Origin: Pardosa pseudoannulata
Lineage: Eukaryota; Arthropoda; Arachnida; Araneae; Lycosidae
Assembly (NCBI GenBank): GCA_032207245.1
Contig: CM063502.1
Coordinates: forward strand, 51,302,117-51,366,116
DNA length: 64,000 nt
Direction of reading: 5' to 3'
The position numbers and the translations under genes are program-made. The notes beneath the pieces are model-generated. The model was not told where the DNA came from. It made no database searches and saw only the letters and a program-made list of their open reading frames with translations. Shown here one piece after another: positions 40,141-53,790 of this stretch (position 1 is the stretch's first letter; each line of letters opens with the position of its first letter).

Positions 40141-41011
40141 TTGGTGTTCAACCGTAAGACGACGCTAGAGACTGATGAAAGCAAGCATCAAAAATCGTGA
40201 GTAACCAATTCTGTTCTCTTGTATCGAACCAACAGTACATTGAGTATAGGTTGTGCTAGGAATTTAGATAGATCAGAGTATAGTAAATTGTGTTGCATTG
40301 TGTTTAAATTAGATGTATATCAATTGAAAGAAATCTTAAATTGGTATGCAAATATTTTGTAGAGTGATAGAAAATAATTTCAAAGATAAGAATTATTGAC
40401 TAAGGTATATTAAAGTTTTGAATTAAGAGTAAAGTTGAATTAAGGAATTTTGTGTAATAGTATTGTGCATAAATTTGAATTTTAAAAGTGTGTATAAATT
40501 ATAATTGTAATTGAATATTAATTGGAATTTAACTGTTCATAAATAAGATTTTTAAAACTGTGTATAAATCAGAATTTTTTTATATCGATTATAATTCGGA
40601 ATTTTGAAATTGCATAAATTGAAAATTTAAATTGTGTACGATGGTGTTTGATTTAAATTGTTAATAAGATAAGGAAAATTAGTGTGTTGAGAACATTGCT
40701 TAAATTAAATATATTAGTTATTTAATTATCATAATTTGAACTTAAGAAAACTGTTAGCACATTATAAGAGAATATTGCAAGTATTTATTTTGTATTGTGT
40801 GCATTTGTGCTAGGAAAATTCATATTGTTTATTGTTTTGGTTTTCAAGTGATTATTGTTGTGTTAATTTGAAATTTTGGAAATTGGGTTAAACGTTCTAA
40901 AATCGAGTAGTATTTGTATTGTGTTAGTATTGTATTTCACGAATTGGTTGAGTAGTCGTAAGTTAATATTGTGAAAATTGAGTAGTAAGTTATTAAGGAT
41001 ATTATCTCATC

Positions 41012-42889
41012 ATGAGTTATTTAAGTAAAGGGCGTAAGGCAGATCTCGTCGAGTTAGCCAAGGAAATTATAGGTGGAATAGACGAAACCTTAACTATGAA
41101 TCAAATAAGGAAATTAATTGAGACATCGGAGGATTACGATCCAGCTTTTGTAGAAGGATGTCTAGATACTATTATTGAGGCCCGGTTAGAGAAAGAGCGC
41201 TTAGAAAGGGCGGATCGCGATAGTGAGAGAGAAAGAGAAAGAGAGAACAGGCAAATAGAATTAGAGAGAGAAGAGAAAGAGAGGGAGAGAGAAGAGAAAG
41301 AGAGGGAAAGAGAAGACAGGAAGATAGAATTAGAGAGACAAGAGAGGGATAATGAGAGAGCGTTCGAATTAGAAAAATTAAGATTAACCCAGGAACGTAG
41401 GAGCACTGATGAACGGATAGAGGTGCCAAGACCCTCAGGGGCATCTTTGCGGAACCGGATGCCACAATTTAATCCGGATGAGACGGACATAAATTTGTAT
41501 CTTTGTCTATTCGAAAGACAAGCTGAATACTTGAAAGTACCTGAAATTGAGATGGCAGGGGAACTTATTTCATTATTACCGCTTTCAGTGTCAAATATTA
41601 TTTTAAGGGAAAAGGCAGAAGAAACGCGGGATTATAAATTTGTAAAGAAACTCCTCTTAGAACGCTATAAATTATCGGCGGAAGCCCTGAGGCAAAAATT
41701 TGTACAACATGTACGGAAATCAGGAAATCTATGGAAGGATTACCTTTTTGAGATACGCACCTATCTAGAAGGTTGGGTATCCAGTTTAGGAGTTACAACA
41801 TATGAAGGTCTACTGGATTTAATGCTAGTAGACCAGCTTAAACGGAAAATGGGGAGCGAATTCAAGGAATTCCATCTCAAAGAATGGGAAAGTTTTGTTT
41901 CACCCGATATCGTAGCGGACTTAGGAGACAAGTATGAATTACTTAAGAAACCCGGGAAGCCCCAAACGCAAGGAAAAAAATTTCCGGATTCTCGCACCCC
42001 TGATTTTCACAAATATTCAGTACCATTCAAGGCAGAAAATATCAGACCCCCTCCCCGGGAAAAGGTGGAAGTTAAGAATGAAAGGCCAAAAACGCCGAGT
42101 GTAAATGAACTTAAACATCGGGATTGGCGAAATGATCGGGAGTTTGAAAGGAAAAGGCACAGAGACATTATTTGTTTCCAGTGTGGAGTCTCTGGGCACA
42201 TTAGACCTGATTGCCCGGAATTAAAACGTAAGGAGGAATTAAATGCTATCCATACGGAAAGTGAGGTAGTAGATCTGCTAGCACCGTACGTTAGTTTGGG
42301 CACTGTAAACAATAAACCGTCTGAAATTTTAAGAGACAGTGGAGCTAGCTATGACTTCATCTGTAGGCGATATGTTAGGCCGCAAGATTTTACAGGCGAC
42401 ACGGTATGGGTAACTCAGCCCTTAGATACTCACGCTATAAAATTACCTGTAGCAAGAGTTTCGCTATGTACTACATATGGGAATATCGATACGAAGGCTT
42501 GCGTCATTTCTGATTTTTCGAATCAACAACGATATATTCTGGGAAATTTGACGGCTGCATTATTAGAAGAACAAAACCGAAAAATACAGGTAACTGAGCA
42601 AATTAACGCTCAAGCGAAGTTACAAACCCGAACTACTCTAGGGAACGGGAATTCCAGTCCGACAAATGAAAAATCCAGTGCAGGTGGGGAGAAGGTAAAT
42701 AAACATACCTGGGAACAAAAGACCATTTCCACGAATCGCCCCCCTCCCCTCGTTGCAACCAAAACCAGTCTGGGAGTAAGTGCGGACGGAAATACGGACA
42801 AAAGTACAATAGGGAGAGGTTTTCGCGTAACGGACACTCCGGTTTTAAGTCAGAAAGATGAAGCGCGAACAGGGGAAAAAACAAACTGA
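41012..42889 (+). CDS. Gag-protease polyprotein of Gmr1-like Gypsy element, 625 codons
   Basis: Gag forms the particle that packages element RNA, and the protease would cleave it. Residues about 56-130 are almost only Glu/Arg/Lys with a coiled-coil look. Residues about 150-310 form the capsid: [20 protein letters not shown] leads to '[13 protein letters not shown] ... W--YL-E---YL-GWV ... [10 protein letters not shown]', the pattern of the SCAN domain, which is thought to descend from this kind of capsid. A CCHC knuckle [14 protein letters not shown] spans residues 388-401. A retropepsin active site D-S-G-A starts at residue 442 ([10 protein letters not shown]), and [10 protein letters not shown] near 505-515 could be the protease end. 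The last 100 residues are a Ser/Thr/Lys-rich linker. The start ATG at 41012 gives the longest frame and follows a long untranslated leader. No internal stop. Whether it is expressed is unknown. Confidence 0.9.
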   Translation: MSYLSKGRKADLVELAKEIIGGIDETLTMNQIRKLIETSEDYDPAFVEGCLDTIIEARLEKERLERADRDSERERERENRQIELEREEKEREREEKEREREDRKIELERQERDNERAFELEKLRLTQERRSTDERIEVPRPSGASLRNRMPQFNPDETDINLYLCLFERQAEYLKVPEIEMAGELISLLPLSVSNIILREKAEETRDYKFVKKLLLERYKLSAEALRQKFVQHVRKSGNLWKDYLFEIRTYLEGWVSSLGVTTYEGLLDLMLVDQLKRKMGSEFKEFHLKEWESFVSPDIVADLGDKYELLKKPGKPQTQGKKFPDSRTPDFHKYSVPFKAENIRPPPREKVEVKNERPKTPSVNELKHRDWRNDREFERKRHRDIICFQCGVSGHIRPDCPELKRKEELNAIHTESEVVDLLAPYVSLGTVNNKPSEILRDSGASYDFICRRYVRPQDFTGDTVWVTQPLDTHAIKLPVARVSLCTTYGNIDTKACVISDFSNQQRYILGNLTAALLEEQNRKIQVTEQINAQAKLQTRTTLGNGNSSPTNEKSSAGGEKVNKHTWEQKTISTNRPPPLVATKTSLGVSADGNTDKSTIGRGFRVTDTPVLSQKDEARTGEKTN

Positions 42890-43406
42890 GGGTTTCGAAA
42901 TTCCCGCGCTTGGAAAAGGATCCTCTGATTCTGACTATAATGAAGTAGTGCGCGAGAATGAAGTAATATCTCGTCTAACTACTGACCAACAGTCGACATC
43001 AAAGAGACTATTAGGTAAAAATGCGATTATTAGGTTGCAGTCGAAAGCCCTCGAGGCAAACGGGAGCTCCGAGGGAAACGGTTTTAATACCCCCCTAAGC
43101 GCAGAGGAGGGACCCGCATTGTTACAAGACACGAGCGAAGAAACTGAATATGAGCTTCCCATTGTCAACTTGACCGACGCAGAACGGGGTCTTTTGAATA
43201 TAACCCCAGAGGAATTTGCGGTCAGCCAGGACAATTGCTCTGAGACTAGGGAAGTGAGAGAACTGTTAGTTAATGTAACCGATGGAGTTGCGCATAAAAG
43301 TTTCGTACAAAAACATGAATTGTTATGCAAAATTCAGGTAAACCATTTAGGAGAGGAAAATTGTGATTTGGTTGTACCGGAAAAGGTTACGGGAGAGAAT
43401 TTTGGC
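42849..43406 (+). CDS. Start of pol (pre-integrase region), cut off by (TA)n
   Basis: This frame opens after a TAA at 42846, overlaps the Gag-protease end by 41 nt, and is one base forward (+1) of it. An ATG lies at 42858. About 180 codons are real sequence before the Ile/Tyr repeat begins near 43407. The final part, [20 protein letters not shown] followed by CDLVVPEKV, resembles the stretch just before the integrase HHCC zinc-binding domain ('LYR---D--G---QLVVP---R--I-'). The preceding 150 residues are acidic and not recognised. A reverse transcriptase is not encoded here. Expression might use +1 frameshifting or reinitiation, or the frame change may be a mutation. Confidence 0.65.
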
Positions 43407-43881
<475 letters not shown>

Positions 43882-44622
43882 GAATGATAAAGTATAAAAT
43901 AGGTAAAAAATAACACAGAATAGAGAAGCAGTCAAACTAAATAATTATGATTCAAAAACTCTATATGATTCTATTATTTAAAGGTGTTAACAGTATCTGT
44001 GTAAAAATAAGACTGAAAATATTACCTATTTTCTATTTATGTGAACGTGACAACATTGATCGCAAATTGCATTTATCAGAAAAGCTCCATTAGCAATAAA
44101 TGTTTTCTTTGCATACACACGGGCAACGTCTTTAACTAATGAATGAGATACAGTGTTTTTTCGTCCCTAAGATGCAGTATCTTCCTCACCAAAGTAAACA
44201 ACCCGTTAAGTAGTATTCTCACATTGATGCCATCACGTTCTGGAAGCAAATAATGCAAACATGACGTCAGGCACATTTCCCGCTAGAGGTACAGCTTTTA
44301 TTTATCTTCATGTATCCAGTTATTTCCTTTACTCTTCTTTTTTACACTCCTACCGAATATCTATTCTTATATAATACATTTATTCAAGTGAAAATGCGAA
44401 AGTTATTTTAACTCTTTATATTTCAACAGCTTCGAATTAAAAATATTCACCAAAATGTTAGGATACATTGTTTTAAATTTATCAAAATTGTTAAAATAAT
44501 TTAAACCATAACAATAAAACTTTATGGGCAAAATGTGCATTTTTTGCAGATAAAAATGTAGACGTATTTCATATAAGTAATGTAAACTAAATTTCATAGA
44601 AATTATCTTTACATAAAAATAT
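43882..44622. other. Noncoding stretch, nothing recognised
   Basis: Unique A/T-rich DNA; no LTR or pol sequence resumes here on either strand as far as I can see. Confidence 0.5.
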
Positions 44623-45311
44623 TTAACCCTCTAAGCGGTTTGCACGTACAATTCCGCCAAACCGATGATGTCTTTAAAGCCGTTGTCACGTGCAATTTTC
44701 GACCTTTAAAAACGTTCCGAAAAGGGATGTAATAAACATCTCTGCTAGTGCTTTTCCCCCATGCAATTCTGCAGTAAGAGGGTCAGGTCAATTGTTTAGG
44801 AACTGCACCCCTCTTTGACTAAAATTTATTGAGGGATGCATCCCTACCCCCTGAGGCACAAAGACATTGATAGATTTTCATGGCTTTGTAAATCTCTATT
44901 TCGAAGTATTTCGTTTGCTGTAACATATGTATCTCTAGTTGCACCACTTAAATATCTTGGTAAAAAATATAAATAAAACTTTCGTATAATAAACTTTCGT
45001 AAAAAATATAAATAAATCTCTCAAAGAATATTTTTATTTGTACTTTTCGAATCCATTATTTCTTATGGGATGGTCTTTGAGACTTGAAGAGCTTTATATA
45101 TATTAAAAATTAACCATTTCTAATATCTATTTATATATCTATTTATAACCGGAAGTAAATTGACAATAACGAGGGTGGGTTTCCCGTATTCCATTCTAAT
45201 CAACTAAGGGAGAAGTAAAAAATCATAGAACACTTTGGCCACTGACACAGTAAACCTTTAGAGTATTTTTTGGAGAGATTTTTCCACGATGTGTTCCACT
45301 TGGAGGGTTAA
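44623..45311. mobile_element. TTAA-flanked MITE (piggyBac-like), family M3
   Basis: TTAA at 44623-44626 is followed by CCCTCTAAGCGG. The right end, CCACTTGGAGGG, is followed by TTAA at 45308-45311. The terminal inverted repeats CCCTC(T/C)AAG(C/T)GG match at 10 of 12 positions. The exact TTAA on both sides is the duplication piggyBac elements make. The 681-bp inside has no ORF above 60 codons, so it is non-autonomous. AAAAAATATAAATAAA-(A/T)CT is repeated near 44960-45020. Confidence 0.8.
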
Positions 45312-45571
45312 ACCATCTTTATGTGAAATCTACTTTTTGTATTTCCCAAATTTTTTCTTTAAAATACCTAAAATTTATTTCAGTAAAAACCTTGTTCATA
45401 CATGAAACTTTGCAAAAATTAAATTTCGTACCACAATTTTGCATACGGATTTTATCAGCAAGTTGTTTTAATTTCAATGTTGTAAAGTAGAATTATTCCC
45501 CAAAACCTAGTTTAAAAGCTCTCTGTGTAAATGAGATCAGTTTTTGGTATGTTGCCGATGAAAAAAGTTAA
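45308..45571. mobile_element. MITE family M1 fragment between TTAA sites
   Basis: Starting at the TTAA shared with the M3 element, CATCTTTATGTGAAATCTAC matches the middle of M1 (compare 35505 and 57300). The right end reads AAAGCTCTCTGTGTAAATGA, then GATCAG, then GATGAAAAAAG-TTAA, a worn version of the M1 right terminus GATACAAAGGG-TTAA. The left half of M1 is missing. Confidence 0.55.
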
Positions 45572-46429
45572 TATTTAATACCAATATTTGTAAGCGAAAG
45601 CAAATTGTCCAGAAAAAAAAGATTGAGATTTAAATTTACCTTTGACAGCAAATTTATATAAGATAAGTATGAAACACAAGTTGTATCGCGTTAATAAAAT
45701 CATAAACTGTTTCATAAATATAATATACGTTATCTAAATGAAAACTAATTAGTAATTTTTATGTTCTCAGAATATTATCAAAATAAGAAAGCAAGAAAAA
45801 TTATTGCTGTACTTAATACAACATAACGTATAACATAATGTAGAAGTCAATTATTCTACAACAATTTATAAATATGTTATTTTAATTTAAAATACCCAAT
45901 TTTTTACTTATGCCTTTTTTCTTCAACTTTAGATTAATCTCTATGATTTTCAGCAAATTTATTTTTTTCTTGCCAATTACTTTTTCTTTAATATACACAA
46001 TTATAGTCCACCAAACGAAGTATTTGGAGTTTCTGTTAAAAACAGTTCCGTTCTCTTCAGGTAAACTTTGCAAAATTTAAAAAAAATTCTAAATTAAACT
46101 CTAAACCTGTATCAGTCACTAAAATTTTGACACGGTGGAGTGAGGCAGATGTATCAAGCACTATATAATTTGATAAATATAACGCTATGCAATCTCTCCC
46201 TTGAATTTTGTCACACTGTAAACAACCAAAGTCAGTTATGGTGAAAAGACACTGAAATTTGTATACTTATTAGAAAATAAAATGAAATATTTCAACATTC
46301 TAATGCTGTTCTGTTACTGAAGAAAATGTCAAACTCGCGTTTAAAGGTTTATTTATAACCCTAAAAAACTGTGTTACTGAATTACAAAATGTTCATTGGT
46401 TTTGTTTGAGACACTAAGATCTACTATCA
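45572..46429. other. Noncoding stretch, nothing recognised
   Basis: A/T-rich; no motif in the short 45882-46073 minus ORF. Confidence 0.45.
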
Positions 46430-46565
46430 AACCACCAAAGGTCTGATGGGACTAGGACTTACTGCTTAAAGATGATTACGAATATCCATGCCTACAGTGA
46501 ATTCAAATACACGAACTCATAATAAGGAAAAGCAGCATCCTACCCCGTCTTCCATTGTTCACCTG
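46430..46565 (-). repeat. tRNA-derived SINE copy (family 1)
   Basis: On the minus strand: AATGGAAGACGGGGTAGGAT, a worn B-box area GTATTTGAATTCACTG, then GCATGGATATTCGTAATC and CTTTAAGCAGTAAGTCCTAG, in the order seen at 14930-15125. Confidence 0.65.
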
Positions 46566-48015
46566 GAAAAAAATTGGTGGCACAAATTTGAAATTTTGCC
46601 TGTATGTCTTAAAAAAGATGTAGCAATAATTTGAGCTTTTAAAACAAATGTTAGTATTTTGACCAAACTTTGGTGTACTGTGTCTTCTTAATTTAAAAAA
46701 GAAATCTAATTCAGACAGCTACAATATAATTTATCTTATTACATGTCAAAAATAGGAAAAAAGTCGGTAGGATTAAGTGTAATTGTTTTTAAATTTTTAC
46801 AAGACTTTTGTTTATTAAAAATGTTAGCCTTTTTATATTTTCCGCAACTATCACATTATTAAATATTAATGATGCCAGATGCAATTTACTAACTTTAAAG
46901 AATGTCTGTAATATAGTTTAACATCTTATATTTTCAAAACAAGATAATTCTGTTTTCGCTTATTTATAAGTTTATATAAGGGCCTACTATTTTAACAATG
47001 ATTTATCTAAATATGCATTTCGATGCATTTAAAAATAATATTACAAATAACTTTAATTCCTTTGATTCCCTGAGTAACCCTATCTATTGTGAATTTAGTT
47101 TATAATTAAATATCCCAGAAATCTATGTGGGTAGATATTACATATAACATTTAATAACCTTAAATTAAATTTACAGAATAATGAATTTCATTACGAAAGA
47201 ATTCTCTTTTATGTATCTTCTAACTGCATTTGATAATAACTAGTCAGAAGATTTAGATGCCATTAATTCATAAGCGTGGAATTATTGATGGTAAAATAAC
47301 TTGCAACATTATGTAATTTTAATTTAGGAAATTTTCGGTTTGGGTATCCGTCAGTGTAAGCTTTCGTGCACTAAAGCAAAAAGAGTGAAATTCTTTCATT
47401 CATGCTCTTAATTAAATAATTTTTGTTGTGAATTTGTAAGTTGTATCTATGATATGACGACAACTATTGCACCACTTTTGACTTTATCGTCGACCAATCA
47501 GATCTAAAATGTCTTAGAGAATTTTGTTGCTTCGTTTGAAGATAAGAGTAAAGATTCGGTATCAATGAATCTAAATCTGTTATATTTAGAAATAAATGCC
47601 TTATAGATGTTGCTAAGTGATATTATAGGTCTTAAGAGAGTAAAATAATAATTTAGATTGCTTTCAAGGGTTTTAAATATTAAAAGTACGGCACTTTTCC
47701 CCCTTTAAATGCAAAATGTTTGACTTAAAAATAATGAAAAGTTTATAAGATAATGAGCTATTATAGCTTAAATAAAAAGATGAATTCAACCCGTAAACAT
47801 TTCTTGAAATTTTAATTACAAAGACTATACGCACGGCATTTTATACAAGGGATAAATATGTTTAAAAAGTTATGTAAGAAAATTGTAAAAGGTAGAAAAG
47901 TTCTAGTTATTTAGAACTTTTCCTGAAATTTTCACATTAATATTTGCATGTAAAGTGACATGATTCACACAGCGTGTTGTGAAATTATAATTACAAAAAT
48001 ATTAGTATATATGTA
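46566..48015. other. Noncoding stretch, nothing recognised
   Basis: A/T-rich, without ORFs or internal repeats. Confidence 0.45.
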
Positions 48016-48019
48016 TGTT

Positions 48020-48099
<80 letters not shown>

Positions 48100-48199
48100 T
48101 ATATACATATATATATACATACATATATATATATATATATACATACATACATACATACATATATATATACATACATATATATATACATACATACATACA

Positions 48200-48266
<67 letters not shown>

Positions 48267-48399
48267 ATACATATATACATACATACATACATGCATGCAT
48301 ATACATACATATATATATATATATACATACATATATACATACATACATATATATACATACATTTATATATATACATACATATATACATACATACATACA

Positions 48400-48481
<82 letters not shown>

Positions 48482-48500
48482 AATAAATATATATATATAC

Positions 48501-48573
<73 letters not shown>
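48016..48573. repeat. (CA)n(TA)n(TACA)n compound microsatellite
   Basis: CA units at 48019-48045, then TA with many TACATA and CATACATACATA blocks. Long ORFs in all six frames are artefacts of the repeat. Confidence 0.98.
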
Positions 48574-48574
<1 letters not shown>

Positions 48575-48905
48575 TAGCCGCGGTAGCTCAGTTAACGTTT
48601 TTGTAACTGAAATATTGGGGTATTCAGAAACTGGAGCCAGCCTAAAATCCGCCGTGTTCGCTAAAGGTGACTGGGGCACATAAAATATGTTCGTGGTCAC
48701 AAAGTCCTTTAAGTTCTCAAACGATACTTCAGCGGGTGGTAAGCCATGCATGGGGGACTTCTGCTTGGTCCCTGCTCCTAAATTACGAGGACCCAGCGGG
48801 GGCAATGTTACTCGAGTCCGTAGCATACCTTAAGCTACACGTGCTCCTCGGTTGTGCTAAATGAGTTACAGGTTCGCAGCCTTGTTAAGGCTTTAGGATA
48901 ATACG
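48574..48905 (+). repeat. tRNA-derived SINE-like insertion between two TA arrays (family 2)
   Basis: The segment begins TAGCCGCGGTAGCTCAGTTA, which contains an A-box-like GGTAGCTCAGTT. It then continues with G/C-rich sequence (ACTGGAGCCAGCCTAAAATC, GGTGACTGGGGCACA, GTGGTCACAAAGTCC, ATTACGAGGACCCAGC). The B box is not clean; TATTCAGAA near 48625 stands in its place. It differs from family 1. G/C content and sharp borders with (TA)n mark it as inserted. No ORF with a known motif. Confidence 0.55.
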
Positions 48906-48909
48906 CTGG

Positions 48910-50605
<1,696 letters not shown>

Positions 50606-50635
50606 TATATCTATATCTATCTATCTATCTATCTA

Positions 50636-50685
<50 letters not shown>

Positions 50686-50795
50686 TAAATATATATATAT
50701 ATATGTATATATATGTATATAAATATGTATATATATCTATATCTATATCTATACCTATCTATCTCTCCCTCTCTCTCTCTTCTATATATATATAC

Positions 50796-50865
<70 letters not shown>
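50606..50865. repeat. Compound microsatellite (TATC, TA, TAAA, TC, TG)
   Basis: Blocks run in the order TATC, TA, AAATA, TA/TATC, CTCT, TA, then about 22 TG units ending near 50865. Confidence 0.97.
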
Positions 50866-50868
<3 letters not shown>

Positions 50869-50999
50869 CTAAGTTTAAGTTTCGAGAAATTAAGCAGATG
50901 GATTCTTAAAAACATATTTTTTGCATTTATTTAACATATTTTATTAAAAAGAAAATTATCATCGAACGATTAATAAAACATATAATTGCACGAAAAGTT

Positions 51000-51169
51000 T
51001 GCAATGTAATTGTAAAAGTAATGTAATTGTATGTAAATACATTACAAACAATTGTATGTAAATACAATGTGCAAATACGATGTATGTAAAAATTGTATGT
51101 AAATACATTACAATTTTAAAGCATTTATGAGAAAATTATAACATTTTCTCATAAAAACTTTAAAATTGT
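51000..51169. repeat. Short tandem block plus 27-bp-stem hairpin
   Basis: TTGTATGTAAATACA(T/A)T motifs repeat between 51026 and 51110. Then 51110-51136 and 51143-51169 are complementary over 27 bp with two mismatches and a 6-nt loop (TATAAC). Confidence 0.85.
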
Positions 51170-51377
51170 TATGTATACTGTACGGTATATCAATTTTAAC
51201 CTGAAAAAGCATTTTTAGACTAATTCGTGCTTGCAATGTGTAAAAGTAAGGTTCAGGTTTGCCGAGAGAAGTTGAGAGCTGCGCTTACATGAGTTTTGAA
51301 AAAGAGTTGAGTAAGTACTTTGTAAAATGTATAAACAAAATATTTAAGTGGATGGTGTATTTTACAGAACCTTTTTA

Positions 51378-51379
<2 letters not shown>

Positions 51380-51415
<36 letters not shown>
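51380..51415. repeat. (TA)n microsatellite
   Basis: About 18 TA units. Confidence 0.95.
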
Positions 51416-51418
<3 letters not shown>

Positions 51419-53384
51419 ATATCGTGATCCAGAGTTAAGACGAATGGAACAGTCTTCTTGATAATAATAAGTTTTATTAACTCATCGTTCTTAAGGAAAG
51501 CAACTTGTGCCTTTTTCATTGTTTCGTCGAAGACACTTGTAGAGTGTGTTCACAGTTCCATGTCCACGTGCCAATTGACTGTTATCTGTTTGCAAGCTCA
51601 TCAAATTGTTTCAAAATGCTTCCGTCTAACCGGATTATCCTAAAAGCTTACGCGAGCGTGGGTCTTTTTCATTTATTTTATTATTATAAAAGAGTTCTCT
51701 TTTTAAAATCGCTTTTAACTCACGTAATTCCCAACTACCGCTTTTTTAGACCTGACACACACATATTTATATAACCTCAATCTATTAAACAAAAAACCTG
51801 GAAATCACATGAAGTCTAATGAAAACTTTGTATTTTCATCTATACAGCTGCAAAGAAATAAAAATAACATTAATTTTAAAAACTATGTTTTTTACCATAT
51901 TAAGTTATAACTCTAATGCAAATAAAGGGAAATAATTTTGTTTTTAAAATCATTTCACAATCTTTGAATTTTTAGCTTAATTCATCGACCCAAATGTTAT
52001 AGAAATTTTATTAACCTGATAACGCTTTATTGCACTAATATACGAAAATATCTCTTATGTTTTTAACAACATCTTAGTGATTTTTAAGATGATTCTCTAT
52101 CTATGTCATTAATTTCTGAAGTGGCTTCTTCTAAAGCTTCTTCCAAACAACGTTTATACGCTTTGTAATGAAATGTGTTTACATTCTCCTGCCTCGTGGA
52201 TCAGAAGAGATCAACATTTGACCTTTTTTTATTTACATCAACCGATGTTGCACTTACGTCATAACCCTTCGTCGGAGTTAGATTTTAGAAACAAGGATGC
52301 AGTTACTTCTGTGGATTACTCCCTTATCGTGCAAGTTAAGAATTATAAATACGTCAATTGGCGGCATCCTATCTAGCATTAGCCGATTCGGCGCAGCTTA
52401 TAAACCTCTGCAGTTGGAAGTGCTGAAAAGCATCGAGGGAAACTAGATAAAAAGTGGTACGTATTCCCGGTTTTGTTTCGCCCGAAAATATTCCCAAATC
52501 TAAGGTTATTATTGTAACGATTTAAGTGTTATTAATCACTGTTTACTTTGTAACTACTTGACTTGGTATTTAATTTTTGGAAGTTTAAATGAAATATCAT
52601 AATTTTATATAAAAAAAATATTTATTTTATATAATTTTCTAAGGAAAAAAATTTCAAGTTTTTAAAATTCTCTAATGCATTTAGAGCTATTGCAAACCTA
52701 TTTTTAGAATCTAATCTAATAACGACCAACATCAGAATTGTGATTTTTAATTTAAGGAATTACTGAAAGTAGATTATGTATGAACCGCTTGATTTTAAAA
52801 GAGGATTATTCTCGCTTTAGAGGAAAATTTTCTTTTTCCTTTACGACTCTATGAATGTAGATTGATTTTTTAGAGTTTAACTTGGGATTCTGTCATTCTC
52901 AGCCGTGTTGTAATTTAGTCAAGAATGTTTCCGTATGATGTTAAAAGAGAATTTCTCCACAGAAGTATAATTTAATACCAATTTCGCTGTTCACCGTGGT
53001 ATGAGGCGGTTTCACATTTCCGTTTGTTATGACTTTAGAGTTATCAGTTGTGTTTTTGTTTATTAAATTAATTCCTGGAGCAACAGTGTTATTAGCCTTA
53101 TTATGCATTTTTGTTCAATGTATTGAGTTCAATGTCATAGAGCACGTCTGAAAGCGTTTCTATTACAAAAAGAAACGAGTTGTAAATTCGCACTTGTACT
53201 TTTAAAATAGAAAAAATGAGTATCTCAGCTATATACGTTCTGTCAATTTTTGGGAAGTAGCAAAAATTAATACACCAAGCTGATTTCTCATTGTGTGGGT
53301 TAATTTTTTTAAAACTTTCGTTTAATCTAAGTTTGAGTAGTAAATTCAAGCCTTTATTAAAGAATGGAGCTTTCATATAGATCA
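51416..53384. other. Noncoding stretch, no gene recognised
   Basis: Somewhat G/C-richer at 51480-51760 and 52160-52500. Short ORFs (51458-51774, 52173-52376) lack recognisable motifs. The 3' part of the first patch (ACCTGACACACACATATTTA) loosely resembles 23100, perhaps an old repeat. Confidence 0.4.
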
Positions 53385-53490
53385 GGGTCGAAAGATGATC
53401 GCATGGGTAGAGCGCTGATCTTTGGTACAGTTCGGGTTTTCGAATCGCGTTGCTTGTATAGTTGTTCATAGATGTTCATAAACGGATTTA
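53385..53490 (+). repeat. tRNA-derived SINE copy (family 1), plus strand
   Basis: GATGATCGCATGGGTAGAGC, then GCTGATCTTTGGTACAGTTC, then GGGTTTTCGAATCGC (a B box with two extra T bases), then GTTGCTTGTATAGTTGTTCA. The layout and the TTTGGTAC segment match the copy at 3235-3350. Confidence 0.65.
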
Positions 53491-53512
53491 AGCAGAAGTT
53501 ATCCGTTTAAGT

Positions 53513-53790
53513 TTATTAAAACAGGTAGATCATATTTTATTAAAACAGGTAGATCATATCCTTCTAAACCAAACCAAACAAAATATAAAGATTTAGGACC
53601 ATTAATAATAAATGCCTCAATGAGTGGACAACTAAAGATATCGCAGGTATTATTATTAGTTTAAGTTTATTAAAACAGGTAGATCATATCCTTCTAAACC
53701 AAACAAAACAAAATTTAAAGATTTAGGACCTTTAATAATAAATACCTCAATGAGTGGACAACCAAAGATATCGCAGATATGCTTAAATTT
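53513..53790. repeat. 130-bp tandem duplication plus partial third copy
   Basis: TAAAACAGGTAGATCATATC recurs at 53541 and 53671, each followed by CTTCTAAACCAAAC, AAAGATTTAGGACC and CTCAATGAGTGGACAAC. A short piece of the same unit starts at 53513. Confidence 0.92.

Larger units (their letters stand above)
38881..43406 (+). mobile_element. Gmr1-like Ty3/Gypsy LTR retrotransposon, 3'-truncated
   Basis: The order is 5' LTR (38881-39874), primer-binding-site candidate, 1.1-kb leader, Gag-protease ORF (41012-42889), and the beginning of a second ORF (to about 43406), where the sequence dissolves into (TA)n. Reverse transcriptase, RNase H, most of integrase and the 3' LTR are absent. Two points suggest the Gmr1-like group: the capsid resembles the SCAN domain, and sequence like the lead-in to the integrase zinc-binding domain follows the protease by about 340 codons with no reverse transcriptase motif between them. 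In ordinary Gypsy elements integrase comes last. G/C content is visibly higher than in the surroundings, and the Gag frame is intact, so the insertion is young. Confidence 0.85.

Noticed and set aside
41134..41490. Antisense ORFs rich in Ser and Leu opposite Gag (also 41172-41465, 42007-42312, 42610-42884, 42935-43330)
   Set aside because: They are reverse-strand shadows of the Glu/Arg-rich and other Gag-pol sequence with no motif of their own.
42876..42882. AAAAAAC heptamer, a classic -1 frameshift slippery site, in the Gag-pol overlap
   Set aside because: In the Gag frame the codons are GAA AAA ACA, so the heptamer is out of phase, and the needed shift is +1, not -1.
52173..52376. 67-codon ORF in a G/C-richer patch
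   Set aside because: No family resemblance found; could be an exon or old repeat but nothing supports a choice.
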